Shown here: one piece after another, positions 22,310 through 33,937 of the stretch
Layout: the number at the start of each line of letters is the position of its first letter
How positions within the stretch are numbered: position 1 is the stretch's first letter
NCBI GenBank assembly: GCA_037367405.1
Contig: JAZKJV010003379.1
Span: 248,001 to 312,000, forward strand
Source of the DNA: Ottelia alismoides
Lineage: Eukaryota; Streptophyta; Magnoliopsida; Alismatales; Hydrocharitaceae
Reading direction: 5' to 3'
DNA: 64,000 nucleotides
The notes under the pieces: generated by a model
The model's database searches: none
The model's input: the letters and a program-made list of their open reading frames with translations, nothing else
Told to the model about the DNA's origin: nothing
Translations under genes and position numbers: made by a program

Positions 22310-23757
22310 CTGGCATTAATTAATTACAAAAATCAAAAGCCCCAAATTACTTCAACAAAAATCTCATTAAATTGTTGATCTATTTTTTTAATTTTCGAAA
22401 TTAATTATTTACACATCTTTTGTTAACAACAATCACCTTGAAATCATGTTTCCTATGTCTAAAACATGCGATCCAACATCATTCATTCATAATCTAACTT
22501 AATAACTCAACAAAAAACAAAAGCCCCAAATTACATCACCAAAAATCATAGTGATTTATTCCAAAATTTACAAAAAAGAAGATTATGCCTCAAATAACCA
22601 CCATGAACAAAAATCCTAACTAATTTTGTAATTTTATACATCAAATGAGAGTAGATCTAACCTCAAAATGCAATGGAAGAAGGTACTTGAGTCTCCAACA
22701 GGTTGCACAATCGATATGGTCCAAATGAGAGCGAGGTGGAACCTTATAGGCGAAATGGGGCCGATATCTTGCATTTTTCTCAAGGAATATTCTCTATGTC
22801 GGCGATATATCGCCGACAACCAATATATCGCCGATATATCAGCGATATATCATCGATACCCTGTAAAAAGATATACATGGGGGCTATCGATATGCCTGGG
22901 TTGTCGAAACCGATATATCGGCGATATATCGCCGATACAGCCTTCCATGAGTTGGAGTTTTCTTGGCAGCTCTGAATCTGGAGTACACGACAGCACATGT
23001 TCAGCTTCTTACGCCGCTACCATACCTCCCATGGAGGGGCCTACATTCTCCGCAACATGCTACTTATCCCACCCACCACTTGCCACCACACACACCTCCT
23101 CAGCGATGGCCGCATCTCGCGACAGGGGAAGTTCTGCATAGTCCAGAGGGCATGGTCCCCATGGCAAAGGAGGTGGATGTCATCCTGTCCCCTGCACTTA
23201 ATGCCGTCGCCCAGGTCATTGTGAGGATATGTGCTATCGTAAGCTTGTATACCTCGTATATGCTTGTGTGGCTGTGTATATTGAGCCTCCTGACAGTTCG
23301 ACCCCTCGTACAGATTCACGTCTTGATGCCATTGTCTCCCATCTGAGGTAGATAATGACTCCTACTACATGTGTCATTACAGGTTCCCCAGATGTTGCAG
23401 TCGCTGCTAGACCCTTTTCGTGCTCCTCAGATATAGCCTATGCTTTTACCGGTTATAACCAAGGTTCAGGAAAGCGTTATGCGTATGCGTTCGGACTGGT
23501 CACCGAATACTGAATAAGTGGTATGCGGGGGCATATGCGGGATATATGCGGTTTTACACGGTTTTCTAATTTTTAATTTAAAAATAAATAAATATCTATG
23601 AATAACATCACCACTGAATTTATGTATCTAAGTGGAGTTAAAGATCTAAGAAAAACGGTTAATGTGAGATGGGTGTGTGTATATGCTTTTAATTGCCTCA
23701 TATTTAATCACAAAAAACATTTACCATAAAAACGTCACATATTAGATGATTCGTAAT

Positions 23758-24079
23758 TGTTGGAGCATTAGTAGTATGCGCCTATTGTGTTGTAGCAGGG
23801 TAAATGGATCCTGGAGGAGATCCATTTACCCCATCCAGTGTTTAGTCCCACATCGTCCAGTGGTGGGACTTGGAGGCTCTGGAGAGGCTATATAAGGAGC
23901 CCCAGACCTCCTGTACTCATTGAGAAAATGCAATGCATAACGTGCCCCGTTGAGGGCTTCTCCCGTGGTTTCATCCCGCTCCTCACGGAGTAGGGTTCCA
24001 CGTAAAAATCCCGTTCTTCTGTTCTTATGTTCTTTATCTATTTTTCCATGTTTATGCTTCCGTATCCGATTTTCTAACA
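23758..24079 (+). repeat. 5' LTR of LARD-1, with internal hairpin
   Basis: TGTTGGAG...TCTAACA. It contains an inverted repeat GGTAAATGGATC/GATCCATTTACC (23799-23830) upstream of a TATA-type CTATATAAGGAG at about 23889. Confidence 0.85.
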
Positions 24080-25987
24080 TGGTATCAGAGCGGGTTCGAT
24101 TCTCGGGGAATCATTTTATGGTCTTTCATTTAGTCCAGTTTTGATTATTGTTCGTTCTACAATATTTCCTATTCGTGGATTTATTCTTGAAGATCGTCAA
24201 GAGGAGTCTGTTCTTTAGTTTGATTGTGAAGATTATTCTTATGCTCATTCAAAGAATTTTTAGGGTTCCACTCAGGAACCCTAGATCTGGTTTCCACGAT
24301 GAAAGATGTTCTGGTGGCTCCTCCTCAATCGCACGCATCTCAGTCCAGCAGACGCAAGTTCATCTGGGTGGTTTAGCACCCAGGTCATTCTCCATCGGCA
24401 GCCCTCGCGCCCAGCATCTGAAGCACGAGTCACAGACCCCTCCGCGCGTACCTCCAGGCTACAGCGACAGCAAGTTCTCGTTGGCGGGCCCTCGCGCACA
24501 GACAACGCGCGCGCAGGCGATCCTCTCCGCCAGGATCTCGCGCACCTTTCAGCATGTGCCATCACGATCCCTCCTGGCGCCATGTCCCAAGAAGCCAACC
24601 CTGGCGGCGCGTGCCACAGGAGCAACGCCACCAGTCGTCCTACAACTCATGAAGCAAGCAACGATGCACCTTCTTGCGCAACCACCCCGCTGTACTTGCG
24701 CGGGTGACGCGCCTCCTTCAGATTGACGAAACATCTCCAGGCGGCGCATCGTCAAGCTACGCATCTCCAAGCCCGCGACAGCACCAGGCGGCGCTCCCAG
24801 CGCCATTTTCCCCTTTCTCCCAGCGCTACACGAGGCGTGCGATCCTGCGCATGCACGCAATCCGGCGCCATCTTCCCCCAATGCGCTCGCAGCACCCTCT
24901 GCACGCACCATTCGATCCGCAGGCGGCTCCTCCAGCCTCCGCCTTGGCTACAGGCGCATCATCGGTGCGTGTTAAAAAAAAATAACTGTGTTTTGTTTAT
25001 TGGAGAGCCCAAGTGGGCCATATCGAAGAAAAAAAAGAAGGAAGTGGGTTCAGTCGGAAAAAAAATATAGAGGGAGATTTGTTTATGAAAAAAAAGGAAG
25101 GTTGTTTAAAAAAAAAGGAGAGGCGTACAAAAAAAGGGGGGGAGCCGTACACAAGTGAAAAAAAAAGAGATCTGCAAAAGCCGAAAAAAATGGTGAACAA
25201 CATAAAAAAATGTTAAAAAAAAGACGGCTTATTAAAAAAAATGAAATGAAAAGCCGCAATGATTTTTGAATATCTATGTTTTGAGAAGCCGAGAAAAGTT
25301 GTGATCGGCTAAGTGGTCTTGTTTGTCCCCATCATTGTTGTCTTCTCCCAACTTGATCGACGTCCATGTTTTCCGACAAGTATGGGAGAAAGGGGGAGTA
25401 TATATGTAGAGTCACAGGTCTTGTATTCCAGATCCAGATTCAGATACCAGTCTCCAGACCAGCCAGTTGATCATACTCTACAGTTCGATTTCAGACTCGA
25501 CAATTGATGTTCCGAGTCTCCAGTTTCAGACACGCACGAGTGTGCGGTTATATCAGATGAGCATATGTTGCCATCATTGTCAGAGGTCCCCATTATTCTT
25601 CTAGTTGTCAGGCCAGAGTTTTCATGTGAGCCATAGGGACTCCAGAGCAGAGGACCATTCCCTATGCCATTGAGGGCAAGGGTTTTCATGTGGTATCATA
25701 GGTACACCAGAGCAGTGCACCATTCTCTGAGCCAGATGGGAGAGACACAGTTCTCCGACGAGGAGACTTCAGGCGCAAGTTCAGACTCGATGGTCAGGTT
25801 CCGAGTCTTCAGTTGACTCACACTCCAGCCCGTTCGTCCTCCTCACCTGCACGGCATGAGAAGCAACGTCCTCGACTGCAGCAATGTGCGCGTTGGGTTG
25901 ATATTGTCCGTAGTGTCTTGTAGCATTGAGTTGAGTTTTTGTCTGTTTGTCCAAGCTGAGCATTGCATGCTCCAGCTTGAGGGGGAG

Positions 25988-26079
25988 TGTTGGAGCATTA
26001 GTAGTATGCGCCTATTGTGTTGTAGCAGGGTAAATGGATCCTGGAGGAGATCCATTTACCCCATCCAGTGTTTAGTCCC
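25988..26079 (+). repeat. Partial extra LTR inside LARD-1
   Basis: The first 92 bp of the LTR follow a polypurine tract copy, then switch to leader-like sequence (26080-26177). The 67-bp block 25921-25987 is repeated at 26178-26244. This looks like a template-switch product of reverse transcription. Confidence 0.75.
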
Positions 26080-26244
26080 CAGGGGGCGGCGGGCGTTAAA
26101 GAGAGGGTTCCCATTGGGGAACCCTAGGGCTCGTGGCCCGTTAAAAAAAATAACTGTGTTTTGTTTACTAGGGCTCGTAGCGTTGAGTTGAGTTTTTGTC
26201 TGTTTGTCCAAGCTGAGCATTGCATGCTCCAGCTTGAGGGGGAG

Positions 26245-26566
26245 TGTTGGAGCATTAGTAGTATGCGCCTATTGTGTTGTAGCAGGGTAAATGGATCCTG
26301 GAGGAGATCCATTTACCCCATCCAGTGTTTAGTCCCACATCGTCCAGTGGTGGGACTTGGAGGCTCTGGAGAGGCTATATAAGGAGCCCCAGACCTCCTG
26401 TACTCATTGAGAAAATGCAATGCATAACATGCCCCGGTGAGGGCTTCTCCCGTGGTTTCATCCCGCTCCTCACGGAGTAGGGTTCCACGTAAAAATCCCG
26501 TTCTTCTGTTCTTATGTTCTTTATCTATTTTTCCATGTTTATGCTTCCGCATCCGATTTTCTAACA
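26245..26566 (+). repeat. 3' LTR of LARD-1
   Basis: 322 bp, the same length as the 5' LTR, with three substitutions counted by eye. Confidence 0.85.
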
Positions 26567-28298
26567 GTAATAACAAAACTTCAATACACATACATGCACT
26601 TCATGAGCAAAACCTCAATCGGCATATATAAAAATATTCGACGATACATTGCATATACTCGTGAAAACAATACATGAAAAAAACATAAAACATTGCATAT
26701 ACATAGTGGTATAATGCATTGCAATTGTATAGAAGTGCATGTCATATTCTTACAATTGAATGAAGGAAGAGACAAAGCTAAAGAATTAAGGCACTGAAAA
26801 AGAAGATTGGAAAGTTGGAGCTGTTGGAGCAATATGCGGGGCATATGCGGGATATGCGAGGCATAAACGGGGCATATGCGGGGAGGGCGCATAATGCACT
26901 GATTTGTGAAATCGGTGCGGTCTGCATGCCGCACGGGCATATGCGGCCGCATATGCAGCCCGTGCGGCCGGTTTCATGAACACTAGTTATAACAGGACAT
27001 ATATGATAGAGTAGATCATGAACTCTGGTGCTTCGCACCATCTGTGTGGAAACAGAGCACAATTCAGTTCATACATGACTACACCCCTTGGTAGATGGGT
27101 GGTCACTGTGAATGTGCTTCATTTACCCATTACAGAACGTGATGGGCTCATTTGACGTCATCCATGCACCTGCAGAATGTCCTATATGCACATGATTTTC
27201 AGGTGAATTTCCTTTCTATTAGTCTGATCACTAAGGATCTACATTGCCGTGCTATTTTTGACCCATCTTATCTTGTGGTTCGTGACAACTAACAGGAAAG
27301 GTGATTGGATGTGGTCGTGAGCAGTGGGTGCTCTATAGACAGATCCAATCTCCTAGTACTGGTACCTCTACAATTCCCACTGGATCGGTCTCACTATACT
27401 TGTGGCATCTTCGTTTTGGCCACCTTGATTTTAGAAGCGATGTCATGTCCTCTCACAAATCTCCACATGTTCTATCTTCCAATGCGAGGCTTGTCAGCTT
27501 GGGAAGCATCATTGCTCTTCTTTTCTTGATCGTTAGAGTCGTAGACGTAGTCATTTATTTGAGCTTGTTCATTTTGATATTTGGGGTCCCAGTCGTGTTC
27601 CTGATCACCAAGGACACCATTTTTATGTAGTTGTTGTGATGATTATTCTAGACTTTCTTGGTTTTTTCTGTTGAAAAACAAGTATGAAGCTGTATTTGTC
27701 GTTAAATCTTTTATTATAAAGAATATTTTTCTGCTAATGTCGAGTTTATTCGTTTTGATATGGCCTTAGAGTTTTGCATGTTACATCTATCTGAGCTCTT
27801 CATGTCTATTGACATCGTACGTCAGACCTCATGTGCTTACACTTCTTAGCAGAACGATATCTAATGCAAATACTGTCATTTACTTGATGTGATTAGGAAA
27901 CTTTTGATATGGGTCGTGCTTCTCACTCTTTTTGGGGTGATGCTGTCTTCATTGCTTTCTATTTGGTGAACCACTTGCCATCTTCAGTCTTTAGGAGTGA
28001 AGGTTCCTTTCTCGATTGCGTTTTCCGAGAAGGAGCTATTCTTCCTTACATCTTGTGTGTTTGTCTCTGTTGCCTTTATCCACCATCTGACGCCGTCGTG
28101 ACAAGCTCTCTTCTAGAGATGTCAAGTGTGTCTTTGTAGGCTACTCTCATACCCAGAACATGTATCGATGTTTTGATCCGGTCCGACGGAAGTACTATGT
28201 TAGTGTTGATGTCACATTCTTTGAGTCGATTATGTGTTTCTCTTCTACATGTGACAGGTTGACTCCGTCTGACTATAGAAAGGAGTTATATGTGCCTC

Positions 28299-31200
28299 TG
28301 TAACATCCGGGAATTCGCGTAAACCCGAACTCGTCCGATTTTGGGTCTAATGAACCCAAAAACGTTGTCGGTCAATACTAAATAACCTAAAACGACCAAT
28401 TGATCATAAATCAAAAGTCGTTCGGACGAAATCGACCAAAAATCGGTCCCTTCGTAATGCGTGCCGTGAAAAAGCCGCGACGCAAATTCGGAAACCGCAA
28501 AACGAACCAAGACCGTCATGAGATCCGATTCGACGAAACAAGACCAACGGAATCGACCGTTCGCCAATCGGAGGTCGTTTGATATTTTAAATCCACAACA
28601 TTTAACCTTAAACAAAAACCGTATCCGAAAATTTCGGGTATTCAAAACTCGACCGAAAGTATATCAATATTATACTCCTATTGATCGTCGTTCCGAGACG
28701 GTCAAAACGAGTTATCGCGTGTCGAAATCGGACACCCGAGGTGTGCGTTCGGTTCATTTTAAGCATGTCAAATATATATATATATATATTCAGATAATGA
28801 ACAGTGACAGACGGTTTCTGTCATTTTTTTTAAAAAGTAAATTATAATACTATTGTTGAAAAAGTTAAAAAAAAATCTAGAACTGTAGCCTCCACTTGTT
28901 CCCTCAAACTCTTCCACTTGGCCACTTCCAAAACCTTCCTTCCCTTATTTCTAGCAACGAAGACCTCTTTAAATATCACAAACCTTTCGTTTTTTTTCCA
29001 TTCCTTTTTACAAGAAACACCACCGAGGGACTCCAAATCCCTGCTGCTCCTGGCAATTGCATGGTGTTACTGCACTGTTACAGCTGTTGCATGTCTTAAG
29101 AAGGTACAAATTCTTCCATCCTCTTGCTGCCAGCATGTTCTTGCACAAGTTTTTCTTCCTTTCTCTTGTTACTCCTCACGTATATTTCAATCATATTTTT
29201 GAGGGGGAGGGGGAGGCAGGGTACAATCTGATTCTCAGAACAAGTTCACGGTCTCAAAATAAAGGCTTTGATTTTCATAAATATATCTAATTGTTGGTTA
29301 CCGTTTTTTTTAAAAGCAGGTCTGGGGCAAAATTCCCAAGAAATTCAGGATTGGAAATAACGGTTTTGATTTTTTTTTTTATGAAATGGAAGTTGATTAC
29401 AGTACCTTTAAAATCAGATCTGGGACCAACTACTTAATTGTTTTTTTCTCTCTCTCTCTCTCTATTATCTCTAAAGGATATATCATGAGATATCTGGATC
29501 ACAAATCTAAAAATTTCCAGGTTTTCTGTTCTTTAGATAAGAGTTCTATATATCAACATTTAAACTGGAGCATTCTAGATAGAAATTGACCTTCTCTTGG
29601 GAGGTTGGCAACAATGGAAATTCTCATTGTATTAGCCTTAAAATCACAAAGAATAGCTCAGGTTAGGTAGAAATTTGATTAAGAAATCAACTAAAGAAAG
29701 GTAATGCAACATAAAATTTTGATATATATATATATATATATAGAGGATTTCAATGGGGGGGTGGTTTCATAAGGATATACTAGTCATTAAACTATTCATA
29801 GAATCATGTATTCTTTTGGATGGTCAAAATTTTCTTGATATACTTGTGATGAATAGAGGTCTATGTGTTAATCCTAGTAACAAAAGCTATTCATATGCCT
29901 AGCGAAATGGGAGTTGGATTTATAGAACCACCAGAATATTGAGTACGACATATCTCTAGTTACTTCTAGAGTGGGAACATTGGATGTTTTTGTGAAATTC
30001 TCTTTCCTGGATAATTTAGATAAAATGTATAAAATCCTATCTTTCTTTGAAACTATAAAAACAAAAGTGTTGTTAAAACAAGAAATGTTGTTGGAAATTG
30101 TCAAGTCAAAATATTTCATTGATTAATTGGAATGTTTAATACAAAGATGGGTCCCAAGGTTCTAGAAAGAAGAGGATATAAAAGAAAATACTAATTGATC
30201 AACAAATGTAAAAAAAAAATAATGATTAATAAACCTCCTTACTCAAGGAAATTAGTGAAGCCTCTATTTATCGAAATTTCACCTCTATTTATTGTAATTT
30301 CTCTTCTTCAATAGGCACAAAAAGATCTCCACTACACTAATAATAGCACTCTCTATATAGGTTGACAAATTCTATCTTAGTGCTTTATAAGATCAAGGAA
30401 CCTAAGTGACATACCTTACTGAGAAAATCCATGAAATACTTAGTTGTCATGAATTATCCTTTAAGTATACTCTACTAAATTTGATCTTATCTGGTGTGAA
30501 TTATTGAGAAGATATTCAGATATGCACAGTCAACCATTAAAGAGATTGAGAAAGAAATGAATTGTCACGTAAGTGAGACATTGGTGATTGATAATCAATA
30601 ATGCCGGTCATGATGATCTTTACACCTGACTGTGCGAGGGCGCGGAGACCCTCAACTGGGCGGAAGAAAGGAAGTCCAGTTAGGGCAGCGGCCGCTTAAT
30701 GCGCGGGTCTAGGATTCCAGTCTTTTACACGGTTTTACGCGAGCTCGCAGTGTTTTTACACCTCGTTGGGATCCAGACTTTAGACCAGTTCCGCTGACCC
30801 TGTCTATTAGGATACCCAGGCGGGGGATCCTTGGTTTTCAGTTTTACGTACGAGCTCGTCCGCCCGTACTAGTCGGGCAGTTTTCTAGAGCGACTTTTCT
30901 AGGGAGTCTCTCTCACCCGTCTCAGTGGCGTAGTTGGGGAATAGACCTATCCCTCTATTGGACCGCGCTTCCAATTAGAGGGCGAGACGGAAGAGCCATT
31001 TGCAGGCTTCTTCATCGCTTGAGTTTACTTCGCCAAACAGACTTGGCGATTCTATATCTAGATCATCCATATCTACATCTACAATATCTGGAACTATATC
31101 TGAAACATTGAAGTTAAGAATTGGAGAAGTTATGATCAAAAGACCATTCTCTCTACCCAAGAATTTAAATAAATTAATAGATCTTTCCAATCTCAACTTT

Positions 31201-31877
31201 TCCATTTTTCACTCATCAACATGATCTCTGAAGAAATTGATATATGCATTCACACTCATACACTCATGATTACGCAACTGCTATATAAATATGTTACATA
31301 TGGGAAATGCCGGGTTCTGGGGAAATCATTAGAAACACATTACAAACAAACCCCTTTTTACTTACGCAGGTAGATGTAAATAGTGCTTATTCCACCTTTC
31401 TACTTGCTCTCTTTTGCACATTAAAATTACTTGTTATTTATTTTAAACTACGGGTTTGTATTCACGTTTGTGACTCCTCTTCTTCCTTGCACGCATGGCA
31501 GGAAAGGAGTCTGTTGTTCAGTAGCTATTCATGATTCCAGGGGACAAGGTCTATACTAGACGGTATGTGGTTTTTGTGACAGTTTTTAGTTTAAATTGAT
31601 ATTGTAAATGCTATCTCTCTTGTATCATATTTTGGGATATATGTTGTAAAATGGAAGATCCTTGTACATATTGAAAACTGATATGAATATTAATGAAAAG
31701 AATTTTGGTGCCATTTGTCTCTTTTTACTTTGTGGTTATGATGTGGATGTGAATGTCATGTGGATAATTAGCCGCGCGAAAAATTTTCCCTGATTTTTCT
31801 ACAACTTCTGCGATCAATATGAATGAAATACTGCGAATTCTGTCGTAAACGGGTACCCGGATCCTGAGGGGTTCACA
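28299..31877. mobile_element. 3.6-kb TG...CA element in copia-2, candidate solo LTR of a large LTR retrotransposon
   Basis: It begins TGTAACATCCGGG and ends GGGTTCACA, flanked by the 5-bp duplication GCCTC (28294-28298 and 31878-31882). Excision restores the proline-rich linker frame of copia-2. TG...CA ends with a 5-bp duplication point to the LTR class; no paired internal LTRs, primer-binding site or gag-pol was found, so a solo LTR of a Ty3/gypsy-type element is the simplest reading. The first 500 bp are CpG-rich; (TA)n and (CT)n tracts occur at 28771-28790, 29445-29462 and 29722-29742. A GC-rich block lies at 30600-31010. Confidence 0.55.
30600..31010. other. GC-rich anomalous block inside the TG...CA element
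   Basis: About 400 bp of much higher GC than both sides, with several hexamer palindromes (GCGGCCGC, GAGCTC, GGATCC). No coding frame or RNA gene recognised. It may be the highly structured part of the LTR or an organellar insertion. Confidence 0.4.
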
Positions 31878-33064
31878 GCCTCCTCCTACAGTTACACCAC
31901 GTCCATCACCTCCACCACCTCCTCCTCTACCACCACCACCTCAAGTACCTACACCTATGCCTGTGCCTACCCCTACACCACCACCTAGTACATTGGCCTA
32001 TCTGTTACCACATTTCTATGTTCGTAGGCCTCACTTAGTTCCTCTTGCTCGTGGACCTTCCCCATCATTCAACACATCTCAGGTATGTATTGAGCATATT
32101 GTTTCTAGTGATGGCACTAGTGATTTATCTATGTAGTAGTATCCTTTACAGGATGAGCAGATGCCCTCTCAGGAGAGTAGTTTATATGTTGCGGAGGAGG
32201 CATGTGATCTTGATGTGCCTATTGCTCCGCGGAAACAGAGATGTGCTTGTGCTACCTATCTTCTTACAACCCACTTTGGGCCGACTCTTTTAGAGGATTT
32301 CAGGAGGTTTGTCGTGAGACTGTCAGCCGTGGAGATACCACAGATATATCGGAAGGTGATATATGACAGTTAGTGGCATCTTGCCATGGAGGAGGGGATG
32401 GCCGCGTTACAATTACGCAACAAATGGAGCATTGTTACAGCTCCTACAAGAGCATCTGTTGTTGGATGCAAGTAGGTGTTCACGGTGAAGCACCAAGCAG
32501 ATAGTTGCATGGATCGTTACAAGGCGAGGCTTGTGGCTCATGGGTTCACTTAGGCATATGGGGTGGACTACCATGATACTTTATCTCATGTGGCTCGACA
32601 TTCTATACTGTGGATCCTTCTCTCTGTTGCAGTAACACGTGACATGCCCCTATGTCAGTTTGATGTGAAGAATGCGTTTCTCTATGGTGACCTACAGGAG
32701 GAGGTCTACATGTAGCAACCGCTTAGGTTCGCTGTTGAGGAGTATCAGAAGGTTTGCAGACATCACAAGACGATCTATGGCCTTAAGTAGAGTCCACGAG
32801 GATGGTTCTAGAAGTTCTCGGATTTGATAGAGCAACAATGGTTCATGCGATTGACTAGATCATTCACAGTTTTTTCAGAGTTCTCAGAGAGGTAAAGTTG
32901 CCATACTAGTTTATGTTGATGATATCATTGCTACATGGGATGATGTGCAGGACATCCAAGCTGCTAAAGATTTATTTGGTCAATAGTTTGTAACCAATGA
33001 CCTTGGCGGTCTATGTGACTTCTTTGGACTGGAGTTCGCCAGGAACTAGCGAGGTAGAGGGCAT

Positions 33065-33365
33065 GGTAGGTTGTATACTTGTCACTACTCCCATGGACCC
33101 GAGCATGAAAATGTATGTTGATGACACTAAGGAGGTATACGAGAGGAGGTACATGGATGGGCATGGCAAATTGCAAGCTTGTCGCTACCCCCATGGACCT
33201 GAGTATGAAGCTGTATGATGACCCATCGAAAGTACATTACATATCTTCTCTCTGAGATGGACATGACAAATTGTAGGCTTGTTGCTACTCCCATAAACTC
33301 GAGCATGAAGTTGTATGATGATGACACTGAGGAGGTAGACAAGAGGAGGTACATGGAGCTCGTTG
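33065..33365 (+). repeat. ~100-bp tandem triplication in copia-2 RT-RNase H connection
   Basis: Three similar copies of the text TTGTxxCTACTCCCATGGAC...GAGCATGAAGxTGTATG(A)TGA start near 33075, 33174 and 33277. Other copia copies in the window have only one. Confidence 0.7.
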
Positions 33366-33937
33366 GGAAGCTCCTATATGTGACCATCACTGGGCCACAT
33401 ATATCCTTTGTAGTGAGCACAGTGAGTCTATTCATGGAGCAGCCTAGACATGAACATATAGATGCAATCCATATGATTTTGAGGTATCTGAAGACTGCAC
33501 GTGGCACTAGTCTTCTATTTAACAGAGCCACATCCCTTACAGTTACAACTTGTGCATATGTAGATTATACAGTGTGCGCCAAGGATAGGAAGTCTACCTC
33601 GGGCTTTGCAGTGCTCATAGGGAGTTCCTTGGTGTCATAGAAGAGTAAGAATTAGATGGTGGTTGCCAGATCCAGTGTCGAATCAGAGTACAAAGCCATG
33701 GTACTAGGGAGTACTCAGATGATGTCAAGCGGACCGGTTCTTACTGACTAAGCATATCGAGGTAGACTGTCACTATGCTCGAGACACGATTTAAAAGGTT
33801 TTCATCTCCATTACTCATTCTAGCTCATGAGATTAGACAGCAAACATGTTCACCAAAGCCCTAACCAGGTGGCCATTCTAGAGATGTGGTTCCAAGCTGA
33901 GCATGATTGATATCTACGCTCAAGCTTGAGGGGGAGT

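Larger units (their letters stand above)
20989..22949. mobile_element. hAT-B: non-autonomous hAT transposon with GATATATCG palindrome arrays
   Basis: The left end is CAAGGAAGGCCGTATCG and the right end read inward is CATGGAAGGCTGTATCG. The 8-bp duplication AGTTGGAG flanks it perfectly (20981-20988 and 22950-22957). Removing the element and one copy rejoins the gag frame (TTIVGVFLAAL). Both ends carry arrays of GATATATCGGCG-type motifs, including a perfect 22-bp palindrome at 22916-22937 (half-site TATCGGCGATA). The middle has about four tandem units of roughly 165 bp (21165-21800) and an exon-like open segment on the minus strand (21975-22309). No recognised transposase domain. Confidence 0.85.
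23758..26566 (+). mobile_element. LARD-1: gene-less LTR retrotransposon, young insertion
   Basis: LTRs 23758-24079 and 26245-26566 are both 322 bp and differ at only three positions by eye. The 5-bp duplication GTAAT flanks the element (23753-23757, 26567-26571). The primer-binding site TGGTATCAGAGC is at 24080-24091 and the polypurine tract AGCTTGAGGGGGAG ends at 26244. The 2.2-kb interior contains a GC-rich leader (24290-24960), A-rich tracts (24968-25230) and no gag or pol domain, so it depends on enzymes made elsewhere. Its 3' part carries an extra partial LTR (25988-26079) and a duplicated 67-bp block. Confidence 0.85.
23460..26985. mobile_element. hAT-C: non-autonomous hAT transposon with CATATGCGG arrays, carrying LARD-1
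   Basis: The left end is CAAGGTTCAGGAAAGCG; the right end read inward is TAGTGTTCATGAAACCG. The 8-bp duplication GTTATAAC is perfect (23452-23459 and 26986-26993). Ends carry repeated GCATATGCGG motifs (23480-23560 and 26830-26960). Without LARD-1 it is about 0.7 kb and non-coding. It sits in the gag-protease interval of copia-2, and removal rejoins AFTGYN to the protease region. It is sister to hAT-D. Confidence 0.8.
20488..33850 (+). pseudogene. copia-2 gag-pol pseudogene (discontinuous)
   Basis: Exonic parts are about 20488-20988, 22958-23459, 26994-28298 and 31883-33850. Gag begins where the family has ATG but here reads ATA. Protease shows IMNSGASHHLCG near 27014-27050, then a degraded GAG-pre-integrase region (27170-27560) and integrase (27600-28240). 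A proline-rich linker leads into reverse transcriptase (about 32380-32960) with GVDYHDT and YVDD at 32912-32923, and RNase H with ARSSVESEYKAM near 33680. It contains many nonsense codons, several of them CAG-to-TAG changes. A triplication of about 100 bp interrupts the RT-RNase H connection (33065-33365). Confidence 0.8.

Noticed and set aside
24148..24985. Open frames of 100-190 codons in the LARD-1 leader
   Set aside because: Overlapping frames on both strands in GC-rich leader DNA with no recognised gag or other domain; not conserved as a frame in LARD-2.
29870..30200. Endogenous pararetrovirus fragment
   Set aside because: Some text (for example VKFSFLDNLDKMYKILSFFE) looked protein-like, but no movement-protein, coat or RT motif could be identified.
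30600..31010. Cloning-vector contamination
   Set aside because: Clustered restriction-like palindromes raised the idea, but no recognisable vector gene, origin or promoter is present and the block lies inside an element with matching target duplication.
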